Positions 13,398 to 21,437 of a stretch of 64,000 nt of DNA are shown piece after piece. The notes under the pieces are model-generated. The model saw only the letters and a program-made list of their open reading frames with translations, was not told where the DNA came from and did not search any database. The stretch spans positions 1 through 64,000 of the forward strand of contig ONDE01000005.1 of the NCBI GenBank assembly GCA_900316515.1, in the 5' to 3' direction. Position 1 is the stretch's first letter, and the number at the start of each line of letters is the position of its first letter. The position numbers and the translations under genes were made by a program. This stretch comes from an uncultured Bacteroidales bacterium (lineage in GTDB: Bacteria > Bacteroidota > Bacteroidia > Bacteroidales > P3).

Positions 13398-16052
13398 ATG
13401 ATGCAGGAACGAACCTTCGACCCGTGGCAACAGGAAGCCATTGCCATCAGCGGCGGGCGGCACCTGGTGCTGGCGCCGCCTGGATGCGGCAAGACAGACA
13501 TACTGACGGAGCGTATGGTGCACGCCCATGAGCAGGGGGTGGAATACGGCGACATGCTCTGTCTCACCTTCACCAACCGTGCCGCCAAGGGAATGGCGCA
13601 GCGCATCGCCGACCGCACCGGCAATCCGGTGCCCGACGGACTCTTCGTGGGCAACATACACCGCTACTGCTCACAGATGCTCTTCAACGAAGGCGTGGTG
13701 AACCACAACAGCGCCATCATCGACGAGGGCGACGTGGAGAACATCATTCAGGAGGAGCTCTGCAAGAAACTGAACATAGAGAGCCACACCACAGAACTGA
13801 TGCGCTACCAGCATGCGCTGTGGCAGCTGACGCTGGGCATGCGTGGCGAGTTGATACTGCACGGCGAGTTGCTGCACACCGGTGCCATGGCCAAGCTCTG
13901 CGACGTGCTGGGACGCTCGTTTGACGAGGAGAACCTGGCGACGATATACGGCGACATAGAGCATCTGGCAAGCCACTACACGGTGCTGCACGAGCTGCCC
14001 GCCGCCAACACCATGCTGCTGGCCAAGGCCTACCAGCGCTACAAAGAAGACAACGACCTGCTGGACTACGACGACCTGCTGGTGCTGGCATATCAATATC
14101 TAGTGAGTAGTGGACAGTGGGCAGTGGGTAGCACCAGTGGTCAAATGCTATCCACTACACACTACACACTACCCACTAAATACAATTGGATAGAGATTGA
14201 CGAGGTGCAGGACCTTAACGCGCTGCAGTTTGCACTGGTGGACCTATTGGCAGATGATGATGCCACAATAGTGTACCTCGGCGACGAACAGCAGGCCATC
14301 TTCTCGTTCATAGGCGCCAAGCTGGAGACCCTCGAAGCCCTGAAGCAGCGCTGCAAGGGCAACATACACTACCTGCACACCAACTACCGTTCGCCCAAAT
14401 ACCTGCTAGACTTGCAGAACGACTTCGCCGTGCGCAACCTCGGCATACGGCGCGACCTGCTGCCGACGACCGACAACGACACCCCTGCCCAGTCGGGCGA
14501 CCTCTGCCTGCTCGACGTCGGCGACGCGCGCATGGAGAGCTATTATACAGCCCGCTTCGCCAAACGCTATGGTGATATGGACGAGGATGGGCGTGTGGCC
14601 ATCCTGGTGAGCACCAACCGCGAGGCCGACGAGGTTGGCGAGACGATGACCGCCGCCGGCATACCACACTTCAAGATCAGCGGCACAGACCTCTTCTCAC
14701 AGCCCGCCATACGACTGCTGTTGGCACACCTGACGGTGCTCACCGACGAATCGGTATTCATCGCCTGGGCACGGCTGCTGTGGGGACTGAAAGTGATGCC
14801 GACATATACGGCTGCACGCAACTTCATGCGCGACATGCGGCGCGTGGCGCTGCTGCCAAGCGACTTCCTGCGCTATGACAGCAGTTCATACCTACAAGAG
14901 TTCGTAAGGGCTTACGACAATGAAGAACTCGTCATATTTGACACCGAGACCACCGGCCTCGATGTGGAGACAGACGACATAATACAGATAGCCGCCGTGA
15001 AGGTGAGGCAGGGAAAGGTAGTCGGCAAGCCTTTCAACATCATCCTTGAGACCGACAAAGCACTGCCCGAGACTGTCGGCGGGCACCCCAACCCGATGCT
15101 TGAGGTGTACCGCAGCAGCAAAAGGCATGAGCGCGCCGAGGGACTGCAGATGTTCATGGACTACTGCAGAGGCAAGGTGTTGGTGGGGCACAACGTAGAG
15201 TACGACTACCAGATACTGAAGCATAACTTGGAGCGCAGCTGTCCAGAACTGGTGCTGGAAAAGCTCTGTCCGCGGTACTTCGACACGCTGAAATACATAC
15301 GACTTGTAAGACCACGACTGCGGAAGTACAAGCTGGGGCACCTGCTGGAGGTGCTACATCTGGAGGGGCAGAACAGCCACCAGGCCGACGATGACATCAT
15401 GGCCACGCTGTCGCTACTGAACTTCTGTCACCTCAACGCCGTGCAGATTGGTGCCGACCAGCGGCTGTTTGCCAGCGACCACAGGAAAAGGATTGAGAAG
15501 TTGAGAGAGCGCTACGCCGAGTTGTACAACAATGCCGACAACAGCGGCATTGTGGCCGAGCTGCAACGCGCCTACGAGCACCTTATTACTGCCAAACTGA
15601 TAGACCCTGTAGGCAAGTGGCACCACCTGATACACTACCTTGAAGCCGACGTGATACGCACCGAGCTCTACCCCACCCTGCACAAGCAGTTGGAACGCTA
15701 CGTCACAGAGCTATGCACCTGCAAGGAAGCCGACATGTGCGGCTCGTCGCTCGAGGAACGCTACATCATCTCGACGGTGCACAAAGCCAAGGGGCTTGAG
15801 TTTGAGACAGTGATAGTATACCGTGCCATCGACGGCAGCTACCCGGGCAGCCATAGCTGGACGGAAAAGCAGATACAAGAAGACGCACGGCGGCTGTTCG
15901 TGGCACTGTCGCGCTCGAAGAAGCGTCTCTGCGTGGTATACGACGACTACTACGGCCGCTCGCCGCATGTGCTCTCGCCATTCCTAGAAAAAGTGAAGGG
16001 CCACTTCACACTCTATCGCCGCACCGCCGACGGAAAAATTCGCGAATACTGA
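13398..16052 (+). CDS. UvrD/Rep-type helicase with inserted DnaQ-like 3'-5' exonuclease domain
   Basis: 884 residues. Superfamily 1 helicase motifs: Walker A PPGCGKTD (27-34), LTFTNRAAKGMAQRI, Walker B IDEVQD (267-272), GDEQQAIFSFIGA, NYRSPKYLLDL, and near the C-terminus STVHKAKGLEFETVIVYRA (about 790) and RRLFVALSRSKKRL. Between the helicase parts, about 512-680, sits a DEDD exonuclease: DTETTGLD (from 515), VGHNVEYDYQIL and HQADDD, the three Exo motifs in order. The enzyme should unwind DNA and trim 3' ends, in repair or recombination. Residues about 236-262 come from a hairpin repeat (14102-14179) inserted in frame just before the Walker B strand. Single gene with its own promoter. Confidence 0.9.
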   Translation: MMQERTFDPWQQEAIAISGGRHLVLAPPGCGKTDILTERMVHAHEQGVEYGDMLCLTFTNRAAKGMAQRIADRTGNPVPDGLFVGNIHRYCSQMLFNEGVVNHNSAIIDEGDVENIIQEELCKKLNIESHTTELMRYQHALWQLTLGMRGELILHGELLHTGAMAKLCDVLGRSFDEENLATIYGDIEHLASHYTVLHELPAANTMLLAKAYQRYKEDNDLLDYDDLLVLAYQYLVSSGQWAVGSTSGQMLSTTHYTLPTKYNWIEIDEVQDLNALQFALVDLLADDDATIVYLGDEQQAIFSFIGAKLETLEALKQRCKGNIHYLHTNYRSPKYLLDLQNDFAVRNLGIRRDLLPTTDNDTPAQSGDLCLLDVGDARMESYYTARFAKRYGDMDEDGRVAILVSTNREADEVGETMTAAGIPHFKISGTDLFSQPAIRLLLAHLTVLTDESVFIAWARLLWGLKVMPTYTAARNFMRDMRRVALLPSDFLRYDSSSYLQEFVRAYDNEELVIFDTETTGLDVETDDIIQIAAVKVRQGKVVGKPFNIILETDKALPETVGGHPNPMLEVYRSSKRHERAEGLQMFMDYCRGKVLVGHNVEYDYQILKHNLERSCPELVLEKLCPRYFDTLKYIRLVRPRLRKYKLGHLLEVLHLEGQNSHQADDDIMATLSLLNFCHLNAVQIGADQRLFASDHRKRIEKLRERYAELYNNADNSGIVAELQRAYEHLITAKLIDPVGKWHHLIHYLEADVIRTELYPTLHKQLERYVTELCTCKEADMCGSSLEERYIISTVHKAKGLEFETVIVYRAIDGSYPGSHSWTEKQIQEDARRLFVALSRSKKRLCVVYDDYYGRSPHVLSPFLEKVKGHFTLYRRTADGKIREY
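14102..14179. repeat. Hairpin of 7-bp tandem units inserted in frame in the helicase gene
   Basis: Left arm: GTGAGTA, GTGGACA, GTGGGCA, GTGGGTA. Right arm: CACTACA, CACTACA, CACTACC, CACTAAA. Between them TAGCA pairs with TGCTA around a 12-base loop containing GTGGTCA. The intergenic copy at 20092-20170 has the same centre with the same spacing. The total adds whole codons, so the frame is kept. Confidence 0.85.
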
Positions 16053-16088
16053 TTTTACCTGCGGCTCACTCGGGCGTATAATAGGCAA

Positions 16089-16622
16089 ATGAACAGCCCA
16101 ACGGACATAGAACTGATGCAGCAGCTCCGTGCTGGAAGCGAGGCAGCCCTGCGTCAACTCATAGAGCGCCACCGCGAACGCCTCTTCCGCATAGCCTACG
16201 GCTTGCTGGGCGACCATGACGCTGCCGCCGACGCTGTCCAAGAGACTTTCATACGGCTCTGGCGGCATTCGCGTCGCTACGACCCGCGCCAAAGCCTCTC
16301 CACATGGCTCTGCACCATATGCGCACGGCGCTGCTACGACGAACTGCGCCGACGCCGCCGGCACTATGCCACAGCAGCCTCACTGTACACAGAAGCAGTC
16401 AATACCGATGCCATGGCCACCGAAGAACTGCTTGCCCTGCTCAACAATGCCGTCGCCACTCTGCCCCCCAAACAGCGCGTGGTATACCGCCTGCGCGAGA
16501 TAGAAGGCTTCAGCGCCGAAGAGACAGCTGCCGCCACCGGCATGAGCGCCGACCAAGTAAAAGCAAACCTCTGCGTGGCACGCAACAAAGTAAGAGAGAA
16601 ACTACAAAGATATGGAATATAA
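16089..16622 (+). CDS. ECF-type RNA polymerase sigma factor
   Basis: 177 residues. Region 2 spans about 8-80, with AYGLLGDHDAAADAVQETFI and RLWRHSRRY, followed by region 4 (about 115-175) with LPPKQRVVYRLREIEGFSAE and the helix-turn-helix ATGMSADQVKANLCVARNKV. Region 1 and region 3 are absent, as in ECF (sigma-24) factors. It directs RNA polymerase to a small regulon under an anti-sigma factor. The next gene overlaps its end by 11 bases and encodes a one-pass membrane protein, the likely anti-sigma factor. The regulon is unknown. Confidence 0.93.
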   Translation: MNSPTDIELMQQLRAGSEAALRQLIERHRERLFRIAYGLLGDHDAAADAVQETFIRLWRHSRRYDPRQSLSTWLCTICARRCYDELRRRRRHYATAASLYTEAVNTDAMATEELLALLNNAVATLPPKQRVVYRLREIEGFSAEETAAATGMSADQVKANLCVARNKVREKLQRYGI

Positions 16623-16920
16623 CGAACTGATAGAGAAAGCACAGGCAATGCCCGTCGATGTACCCGACACCGGTACCATCATCACAGGCGTGCACCGCAC
16701 GATACGGCGCCGCCGGCAACGGCAGACGCTGCTGGCCGCAGCGGCATGCGTGCTGCTGGCCATCATGCCACTGACACTGTCGGTTGGCGGCAGCAGCGCC
16801 AAGCCCACCTTGGCCGAGAGCGTCAGCGCCACATTACCCTCCTCGCCAGACAACCTGCCGGCTCCGCTGACTGGCTACCGCAATTCAATCCGTAACCACC
16901 AAACAAAAACCCTAATATGA
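16612..16920 (+). CDS. Putative anti-sigma factor, single-pass membrane protein
   Basis: 102 residues; overlaps the sigma gene by 11 bases and the next gene by 4 (ATGA), so the three are translationally coupled. A short cytoplasmic N-terminus (about 1-40, ending in a basic run RRRRQRQ) is followed by one membrane segment (about 41-58: LLAAAACVLLAIMPLTLSV) and a short outer part. This topology and position are those of anti-sigma factors, which hold the ECF factor at the membrane until a signal arrives. It lacks the HxxxCxxC zinc motif of ZAS proteins. Assigned from context rather than from a recognised domain. Confidence 0.65.
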   Translation: MEYNELIEKAQAMPVDVPDTGTIITGVHRTIRRRRQRQTLLAAAACVLLAIMPLTLSVGGSSAKPTLAESVSATLPSSPDNLPAPLTGYRNSIRNHQTKTLI

Positions 16921-17867
16921 AACGTCAATCAATAATCATCGCAGCGGCATCGCTGCTGTTAGCCTCGTGCGCCACACACTATGTGGCCACCGACAGCGTG
17001 ACACGCCACCTGGACGGCTCACGCAGCATATTCACCTCTTACAGCGACACCGACCTTTTCAAAGGCTGGCAGGAAGACACCCTCGCCACACCGCTGCCTT
17101 TCGACTTCCGCAGCGAGAAAGACACCATGCGCTACTCATACACCATCAATATTATCAACGGAGGATGGAGCGTGCAACACGACAGCATGCCGAGAATACT
17201 GCACCCCGAGGTGACCGTCGGCAAGAGTTTCCGCTGGTTCACCACCCGCTATAGCTATACAGCTCGTTTCCCTCAGCTTGACAGCCTGCCGGTACCCATC
17301 GACGACTACCTCACCGCCGACGAGCAGCGACTGCTTTTCACCCCCAACGAGCTGCCCGACGACTGGAACGGCAATGACCTCTACGGCATGCTCGACATGC
17401 TTAATACCAAATATGTAAGATGGTGGAGCCACTGTCTGTTCGAGAAAGAGATGGAAGCCTACGCCGCCGTCTGCGACAGCACACAACGAGCCCTACTGGA
17501 CAAATACCACGACACCCTTTTAGCTCTCACCTTCGCCGACCTGCCCTCCGAATTCAAATCAGCAAGCAATGTCTCCACGGCCTTCCCGGAACTGGAATTC
17601 ATCAACAGAATCAACAATGTAGGCTTCGAGGCACTAAAGAAGGCCAAAGACCTATGGGAACTCGACAGATGGGTGTTGTGGCGCATACAGTTGCTCGGCA
17701 AAGACATGTCGGAGCACATGGTCAGCGCCGACCGTATGATAACCGGCGACTACGTGATAGAGGAGCATGCCGACGTCGTCAACTGGTGGGCCTGCGCCGT
17801 GACACTGCTACTCCTGCTTGGAGGCTGCTTTGGAGCCATACACCTTTTCGGCAATCATACCTTGTAA
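16917..17867 (+). CDS. Putative lipoprotein of the sigma-factor operon
   Basis: 316 residues. Lipoprotein signal with lipobox LLASC (Cys18), then a soluble domain of about 260 residues ([51 protein letters not shown]) and a C-terminal membrane segment (about 290-308: [20 protein letters not shown]). No family recognised. It starts inside the end of the anti-sigma gene (ATGA overlap) and so belongs to the ECF operon; it may be the sensed or effector component. Its 3' end overlaps that of queF on the other strand by 13 bases. Confidence 0.7.
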   Translation: MKRQSIIIAAASLLLASCATHYVATDSVTRHLDGSRSIFTSYSDTDLFKGWQEDTLATPLPFDFRSEKDTMRYSYTINIINGGWSVQHDSMPRILHPEVTVGKSFRWFTTRYSYTARFPQLDSLPVPIDDYLTADEQRLLFTPNELPDDWNGNDLYGMLDMLNTKYVRWWSHCLFEKEMEAYAAVCDSTQRALLDKYHDTLLALTFADLPSEFKSASNVSTAFPELEFINRINNVGFEALKKAKDLWELDRWVLWRIQLLGKDMSEHMVSADRMITGDYVIEEHADVVNWWACAVTLLLLLGGCFGAIHLFGNHTL

Positions 17868-18313
17868 TTCCGCAGGCGATGCTCGGCGAGAGCCTCGTAC
17901 TGTGTGCCGGGACGACCGTAGTTGGCGTAGGGGTGTATGCTGATGCCTCCGCGCGGCACAAAGAGACCCAGCACCTCGATATAGCGCGGATCCATGAGTT
18001 TCACCAGGTCGTCGAGGATGATATTGACGCAATCTTCGTGGAAGTCGCCGTGGTTGCGGAAAGAGAAGAGATAGAGCTTGAGGCTCTTGCTCTCCACCAT
18101 CCGCTTGTCGGGGATATAGAGGATGCGCACCTCGGCGAAGTCGGGCTGCCCGGTGATGGGGCAGAGCGAAGTGAACTCGGGGCAGAGGAACTCGACCCAG
18201 TAGTCGCGCTCGGGGTGGCGGTTTTCAAAAGCCTCGAGCACCTGCGGGGCATAGGTCTCGGGGATGTCGGCCTTGTGGCCGAGTTGCTGAAGGTTATCTT
18301 GTTCGCGGTTCAT
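17855..18313 (-). CDS. queF: NADPH-dependent 7-cyano-7-deazaguanine reductase QueF
   Basis: 152 residues, the short single-domain form. It reduces the nitrile preQ0 to the amine preQ1, the last free-base step of queuosine synthesis, in the cytoplasm. The family motif ESKSLKLYL (74-82) binds NADPH, and the catalytic Cys51 lies in [16 protein letters not shown] and the [10 protein letters not shown] segment also match. It is the last gene of queC-queD-queE-queF, starting one base after the queE stop. It ends convergently, overlapping the lipoprotein gene of the sigma operon. Confidence 0.96.
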   Translation of the reverse strand: MNREQDNLQQLGHKADIPETYAPQVLEAFENRHPERDYWVEFLCPEFTSLCPITGQPDFAEVRILYIPDKRMVESKSLKLYLFSFRNHGDFHEDCVNIILDDLVKLMDPRYIEVLGLFVPRGGISIHPYANYGRPGTQYEALAEHRLRNYKV

Positions 18314-18314
18314 A

Positions 18315-18905
18315 TCATTGAATGTTTAATAACTTGTGGATTTGCAGCGACAGGCGCCATTCGGGGTGCCGCTTGACATATTCCACCGCAGCGGCAGTTA
18401 TCTGCCTGTTCTTCGCGGCATCTCCCGTATCGCAGGGCTGCAGAAAAAGGTGGGTTGAGGGTTGAGGGTTGAAAGTTGAAAGTTGACTATATGGGTCGTG
18501 GATGCCGTCGTAGACGACTTTTATTTCGTCGGCACGGGTCAGCACGACCTCGGCACCCTCGACATAGGCACTCTTGGGCGAAAGGGTTATCCAATCGACA
18601 TTCGGTGGCAACATGCGTGTGCCGTTGGTCTCCACAGCCACATATCGACCATCGGCATGTAGGGCACCAACAAGGCTTTCCGTGAGCTGTAGGGACGGTT
18701 CGCCGCCGGTTATGACAAGATGACGAGCAGGGTACTGCTTCACGGTTTCCACAATATCCTCTTCACTCATCACGGAGCCACTGTCATGCTGCGTGTCGCA
18801 GAAAGGACAGCGCAGGTTACAGCCGCTGAGGCGCACGAAGACCGCAGGGGTGCCACTGTGGTAGCCTTCGCCTTGGAGGGAGTAGAATATCTCGTTAACC
18901 TTCAT
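18315..18905 (-). CDS. queE: 7-carboxy-7-deazaguanine synthase QueE
   Basis: 196 residues. Radical-SAM enzyme that converts 6-carboxytetrahydropterin to 7-carboxy-7-deazaguanine. The iron-sulphur cluster motif is C29-x3-C33-x2-C36 ([13 protein letters not shown]); the start [17 protein letters not shown] and VETNGT are family hallmarks, and FLQPCD lies near the end. Between [11 protein letters not shown] and LFLQPCD the peptide [12 protein letters not shown] is encoded by a 7-bp tandem repeat (18452-18486), likely an in-frame expansion in a surface loop. It begins directly after the queD stop, so it is co-translated with queD. Confidence 0.96.
   Translation of the reverse strand: MKVNEIFYSLQGEGYHSGTPAVFVRLSGCNLRCPFCDTQHDSGSVMSEEDIVETVKQYPARHLVITGGEPSLQLTESLVGALHADGRYVAVETNGTRMLPPNVDWITLSPKSAYVEGAEVVLTRADEIKVVYDGIHDPYSQLSTFNPQPSTHLFLQPCDTGDAAKNRQITAAAVEYVKRHPEWRLSLQIHKLLNIQ
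18452..18486. repeat. 7-bp tandem repeat inside queE
   Basis: Five units: GGGTTGA three times, then AAGTTGA twice; period exactly 7 over 35 bases. Read on the minus strand it codes for [11 protein letters not shown]. Confidence 0.85.
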
Positions 18906-19238
18906 TCAATCTACTTCGTAGGTGGCAGTATTGCCGGTGGTCTCCTGCACGTCGACGCGGTAGCAGTTGGGTACCTGCTGCTGGCACCAGCGGGCGATAT
19001 TCTCGGCCGTGGGATTGCAACAGATGATGTCGTTTATGACCTGATGGTCGAGACGGTCGACAATACTCTTCTTGATGTGTGAGAAATCTACCACCATGCC
19101 GTTGCGGTCGAGCTCGCGAGCCTTACAGTAGATGGTTATTTGCCAGTTGTGGCCATGCAGCTGGGTGCACTTGCTGGGATAGTCGAGTTCCAGCCGGTGG
19201 GCACCCGAGACTTCTATATGTTTGGTTACGTAATACAT
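18906..19238 (-). CDS. queD: 6-carboxy-5,6,7,8-tetrahydropterin synthase QueD
   Basis: 110 residues, normal for the short form. It turns dihydroneopterin triphosphate into 6-carboxytetrahydropterin, the second step to queuosine. Zinc ligands His14 (SGAHRLEL), His28 and His30 (LHGHNW) are present, with catalytic Cys24 (SKCTQL); DHQVIND and ETTGNTATYEV complete the PTPS pattern. The next gene, queE, begins at the adjacent base. Upstream, a 130-bp repeat block separates it from queC, which may affect coupling between the two. Confidence 0.96.
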   Translation of the reverse strand: MYYVTKHIEVSGAHRLELDYPSKCTQLHGHNWQITIYCKARELDRNGMVVDFSHIKKSIVDRLDHQVINDIICCNPTAENIARWCQQQVPNCYRVDVQETTGNTATYEVD

Positions 19239-19245
19239 ATTTTTA

Positions 19246-19379
19246 AGGAGTTAAGGAGACAGGAGTTAAGAAGTTAAGGAGACAGGAGTTAAGAAGTTAA
19301 GGAGACAGGAGTTAAGAAGACAGGAGTTAAGAAGTTAAGAAGTTAAGGAGTTAAGGAGACAGGAGTTAAGTAGTTAAGA
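19246..19379. repeat. GTTAAG minisatellite between queD and queC
   Basis: Units of 8 (AAGTTAAG, GAGTTAAG, TAGTTAAG) alternate with a 15-base unit GAGACAGGAGTTAAG (7+8). There are four copies of GACAGGAGTTAAG. The right end runs into queC and supplies its stop codon (TTA at 19374-19376 read as TAA on the minus strand). No spacers of constant length, so it is not CRISPR. Confidence 0.9.
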
Positions 19380-20045
19380 CAAATGATTCGTTTCGTATTG
19401 TGTAGGGTCGGGGATGCCGGCCTCAAGGAAAGCCTCGCGACGCTCGGTGCAGGTGCCACAGCGGCCGCAGTGGTGCTCGCCGCCACGATAGCAAGAATAG
19501 GTCTCGCCATAGTCGATGCCCATCTGCGTGCCACGGCGCACGATGTCGGCCTTGCTGATGTTGGTGTAGGGAGCCACAAGGGTGACACCCTCGTAGGTGC
19601 CGGCTTGCATGGCGGCGTCCATAGCGGCGACGAACTCTGGACGGCAATCTGGATATATGGCGTGGTCGCCGCCGTGATTGGCTATAAGCACACGTTTAAG
19701 ACCCCGGCTCTCGGCGAGGCCGCAGGCTACGCTGAGCATGATGCCATTGCGGAAGGGGACCACCGTCGAATGCATATTGCTGTCGTTGTAGTTTCCGTCG
19801 GGGATGGCATCGGCACCACTGAGCAGCGAAGACTCGAAATACTTGGCCATAAAGGCCAGCTCGATGACCAAATGCTCGATGCCTAGCAGCGCGCAATGAT
19901 GCCGCGCACAAGCTATTTCGTGTGCGGCATGGTTGCTACCATAATCGAAAGTAACGGCGAGCGCGACTCGTTCGCACTCCTCGTAGAGCAGTGTGGTCGA
20001 GTCGAGCCCACCGGAATAGATGATTACAGAATCTTTTTCTGTCAT
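19374..20045 (-). CDS. queC: 7-cyano-7-deazaguanine synthase QueC
   Basis: 223 residues. ATP-dependent enzyme that makes preQ0 from 7-carboxy-7-deazaguanine and ammonia. The PP-loop SGGLDSTTLL is at 11-20; VPFRNGIMLSVA and NHGGDHAIYPDC are family segments; the C-terminal zinc site is CYRGGEHHCGRCGTC with four cysteines. First gene of the queCDEF operon. Its last codons and stop lie in the minisatellite at 19246-19379, so the exact C-terminus (ETNHLS) has probably been reshaped by the repeat. Confidence 0.96.
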   Translation of the reverse strand: MTEKDSVIIYSGGLDSTTLLYEECERVALAVTFDYGSNHAAHEIACARHHCALLGIEHLVIELAFMAKYFESSLLSGADAIPDGNYNDSNMHSTVVPFRNGIMLSVACGLAESRGLKRVLIANHGGDHAIYPDCRPEFVAAMDAAMQAGTYEGVTLVAPYTNISKADIVRRGTQMGIDYGETYSCYRGGEHHCGRCGTCTERREAFLEAGIPDPTQYETNHLS

Positions 20046-20091
20046 ATCCTTGTTTTGTTAAAGGGGGTTGTCAAGAAGACCCCTGATTTAT

Positions 20092-20170
20092 ACAGTGGGT
20101 AGTGTGTAGTGGATAGTGGGTAGCAGTCGTGGTCAGGTGCTACACACTACCAACTAACCACTACCAACTT
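20092..20170. repeat. Hairpin of 7-bp tandem units upstream of queC
   Basis: Left arm GTGGGTA, GTGTGTA, GTGGATA, GTGGGTA; right arm CTACACA, CTACCAA, CTAACCA, CTACCAA. Arms pair at about 22 of the innermost 27 positions and close with TAGCA/TGCTA. The 12-base loop contains GTGGTCA, as in the helicase copy at 14102-14179. It touches the stop codon of the SIMPL gene (20169-20171). Confidence 0.85.
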
Positions 20171-20858
20171 ACTTCAGATAGTACTCCACGGTAGTGACGA
20201 CGCGAACCTTCTTCACCTGCGGGGTGTTTTCGTCGAGGTCCTCGACCTCGAAGTAACCCTGCGAGGCGGTGCGCATCTTGCCAATCCTGCTGTGGCTGTT
20301 CTTGGCGAACTCGTCGGCCGCAGTGCGGGCATTCTCAAGACTTTCGGCAATCATGGAGGGCTTGATGTCGTTGAGACCAAGATACTGATAGTCGGCATAA
20401 CTGTTGGCCAGGATGTTCTGGTTAACAAGGTCGGTCTCGAGGGTCTGCTGAAGTTTGCGTACCAGATCGAGATTCTTGGTGAAGACAGTGACAGTCTGGT
20501 TGGCCTGGTAGCGGAAAGTGATTTGCGACACATTGTTGCTCCATGTATAGCGGTCGTCGTAGCTGGCAGTGCCCACCTTAACCTCGTCCTCAGTGAAACC
20601 GGCATCACGAAGATGCTTGACTATAATGTCGTTGTTGCGGCGGATAGTGGTACGCAGGTCGGCCAACGAGTTGTCCTTCTCGCTGTAACTGATGCGCCAC
20701 ACCACGCGGTCGGCAGGGACCTCCTTCTCGCAGAGACCACGCACCTTGACAGTGTCATCGTATGATTTCAGAGTCTTCACTGTGCAGACCATCATAAGGC
20801 CGAGCACAAGGGCAGCCAGCACTATGCTGATGCCCACAATATAGTTACTTCCTTTCAT
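20169..20858 (-). CDS. SIMPL domain (DUF541) protein
   Basis: 229 residues. One N-terminal membrane segment or uncleaved signal (about 6-28: YIVGISIVLAALVLGLMMVC), then the SIMPL domain, with VKVRGLCEKEVPADRVVW, the DEVKVGTASYDDRYTW region and AAEEFA-like helix ARTAADEFAKNSHSRIG. SIMPL proteins sit in the periplasm or outer membrane and their role is unclear. It is preceded by a lipoprotein gene 21 bases upstream and followed by the hairpin repeat before queC. Confidence 0.88.
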   Translation of the reverse strand: MKGSNYIVGISIVLAALVLGLMMVCTVKTLKSYDDTVKVRGLCEKEVPADRVVWRISYSEKDNSLADLRTTIRRNNDIIVKHLRDAGFTEDEVKVGTASYDDRYTWSNNVSQITFRYQANQTVTVFTKNLDLVRKLQQTLETDLVNQNILANSYADYQYLGLNDIKPSMIAESLENARTAADEFAKNSHSRIGKMRTASQGYFEVEDLDENTPQVKKVRVVTTVEYYLK

Positions 20859-20879
20859 AATGCTATCTTTTTTTAGCGT

Positions 20880-21425
20880 TTACATTGTGAGCAGTACACC
20901 ATCAGCGAAATGGAAGGTGCCTGCAGGTTGGAGAGCGTGGTTGGTGTCACGCACCATCTGGATTATCTCGGTCTCGCCATCATCGTCGACATCAGCAACC
21001 TGAAGCAGATCGAAGGGAATATGATACAATGACCACGGACCGTCCGGGGCCATTTCGCGGTAGCTGGGATAAACCACAAACCAGCTCTCGGCACCATAGG
21101 TAGAACTGACATCGGCAGTATAAACTATATAGCAATCCACGCCAGCCATCTGCACGGTGTCGAGGTATATGGCACCTGTGCTGTCACGCATCAGCGTAGA
21201 ATTGCCTATACCGATGAAATCCTGCATCTCGTCGCCATAGGTGATACCGACCATCACGGTACTCTCACCCTCATAGAGGTGCAATGCCGAAGCTTCGGAC
21301 AATTGGAACTCGGCCTTCTGTTCCATAGCTCCGAGGGGGTTATTGCCTGCCGTGGTGTCATCCTTTGAATGGCAGCATGCCACAGCCATAAAAGCTGCCA
21401 ATACGATATAGAATACCTTCTTCAT
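20880..21425 (-). CDS. Putative lipoprotein of unknown function
   Basis: 181 residues. Signal MKKVFYIVLAAFMAVACC with a Cys at 17-18 as likely lipidation site. The mature part is acidic and ends with a repeat-like VADVDDDGETEIIQM segment, resembling calcium-binding FG-GAP/VCBS loops (DVDDDGETE), though only one copy is seen. No family assigned. It lies 12 bases after hutU and 21 before the SIMPL gene on the minus strand, so the three may share a transcript without an obvious common function. Confidence 0.7.
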   Translation of the reverse strand: MKKVFYIVLAAFMAVACCHSKDDTTAGNNPLGAMEQKAEFQLSEASALHLYEGESTVMVGITYGDEMQDFIGIGNSTLMRDSTGAIYLDTVQMAGVDCYIVYTADVSSTYGAESWFVVYPSYREMAPDGPWSLYHIPFDLLQVADVDDDGETEIIQMVRDTNHALQPAGTFHFADGVLLTM

Positions 21426-21437
21426 ATCAATAACTGT

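Noticed and set aside
19246-19379. CRISPR-like array between queD and queC
   Set aside because: Units are 7-15 bases long with no spacers of constant length and no cas genes; it is a minisatellite.
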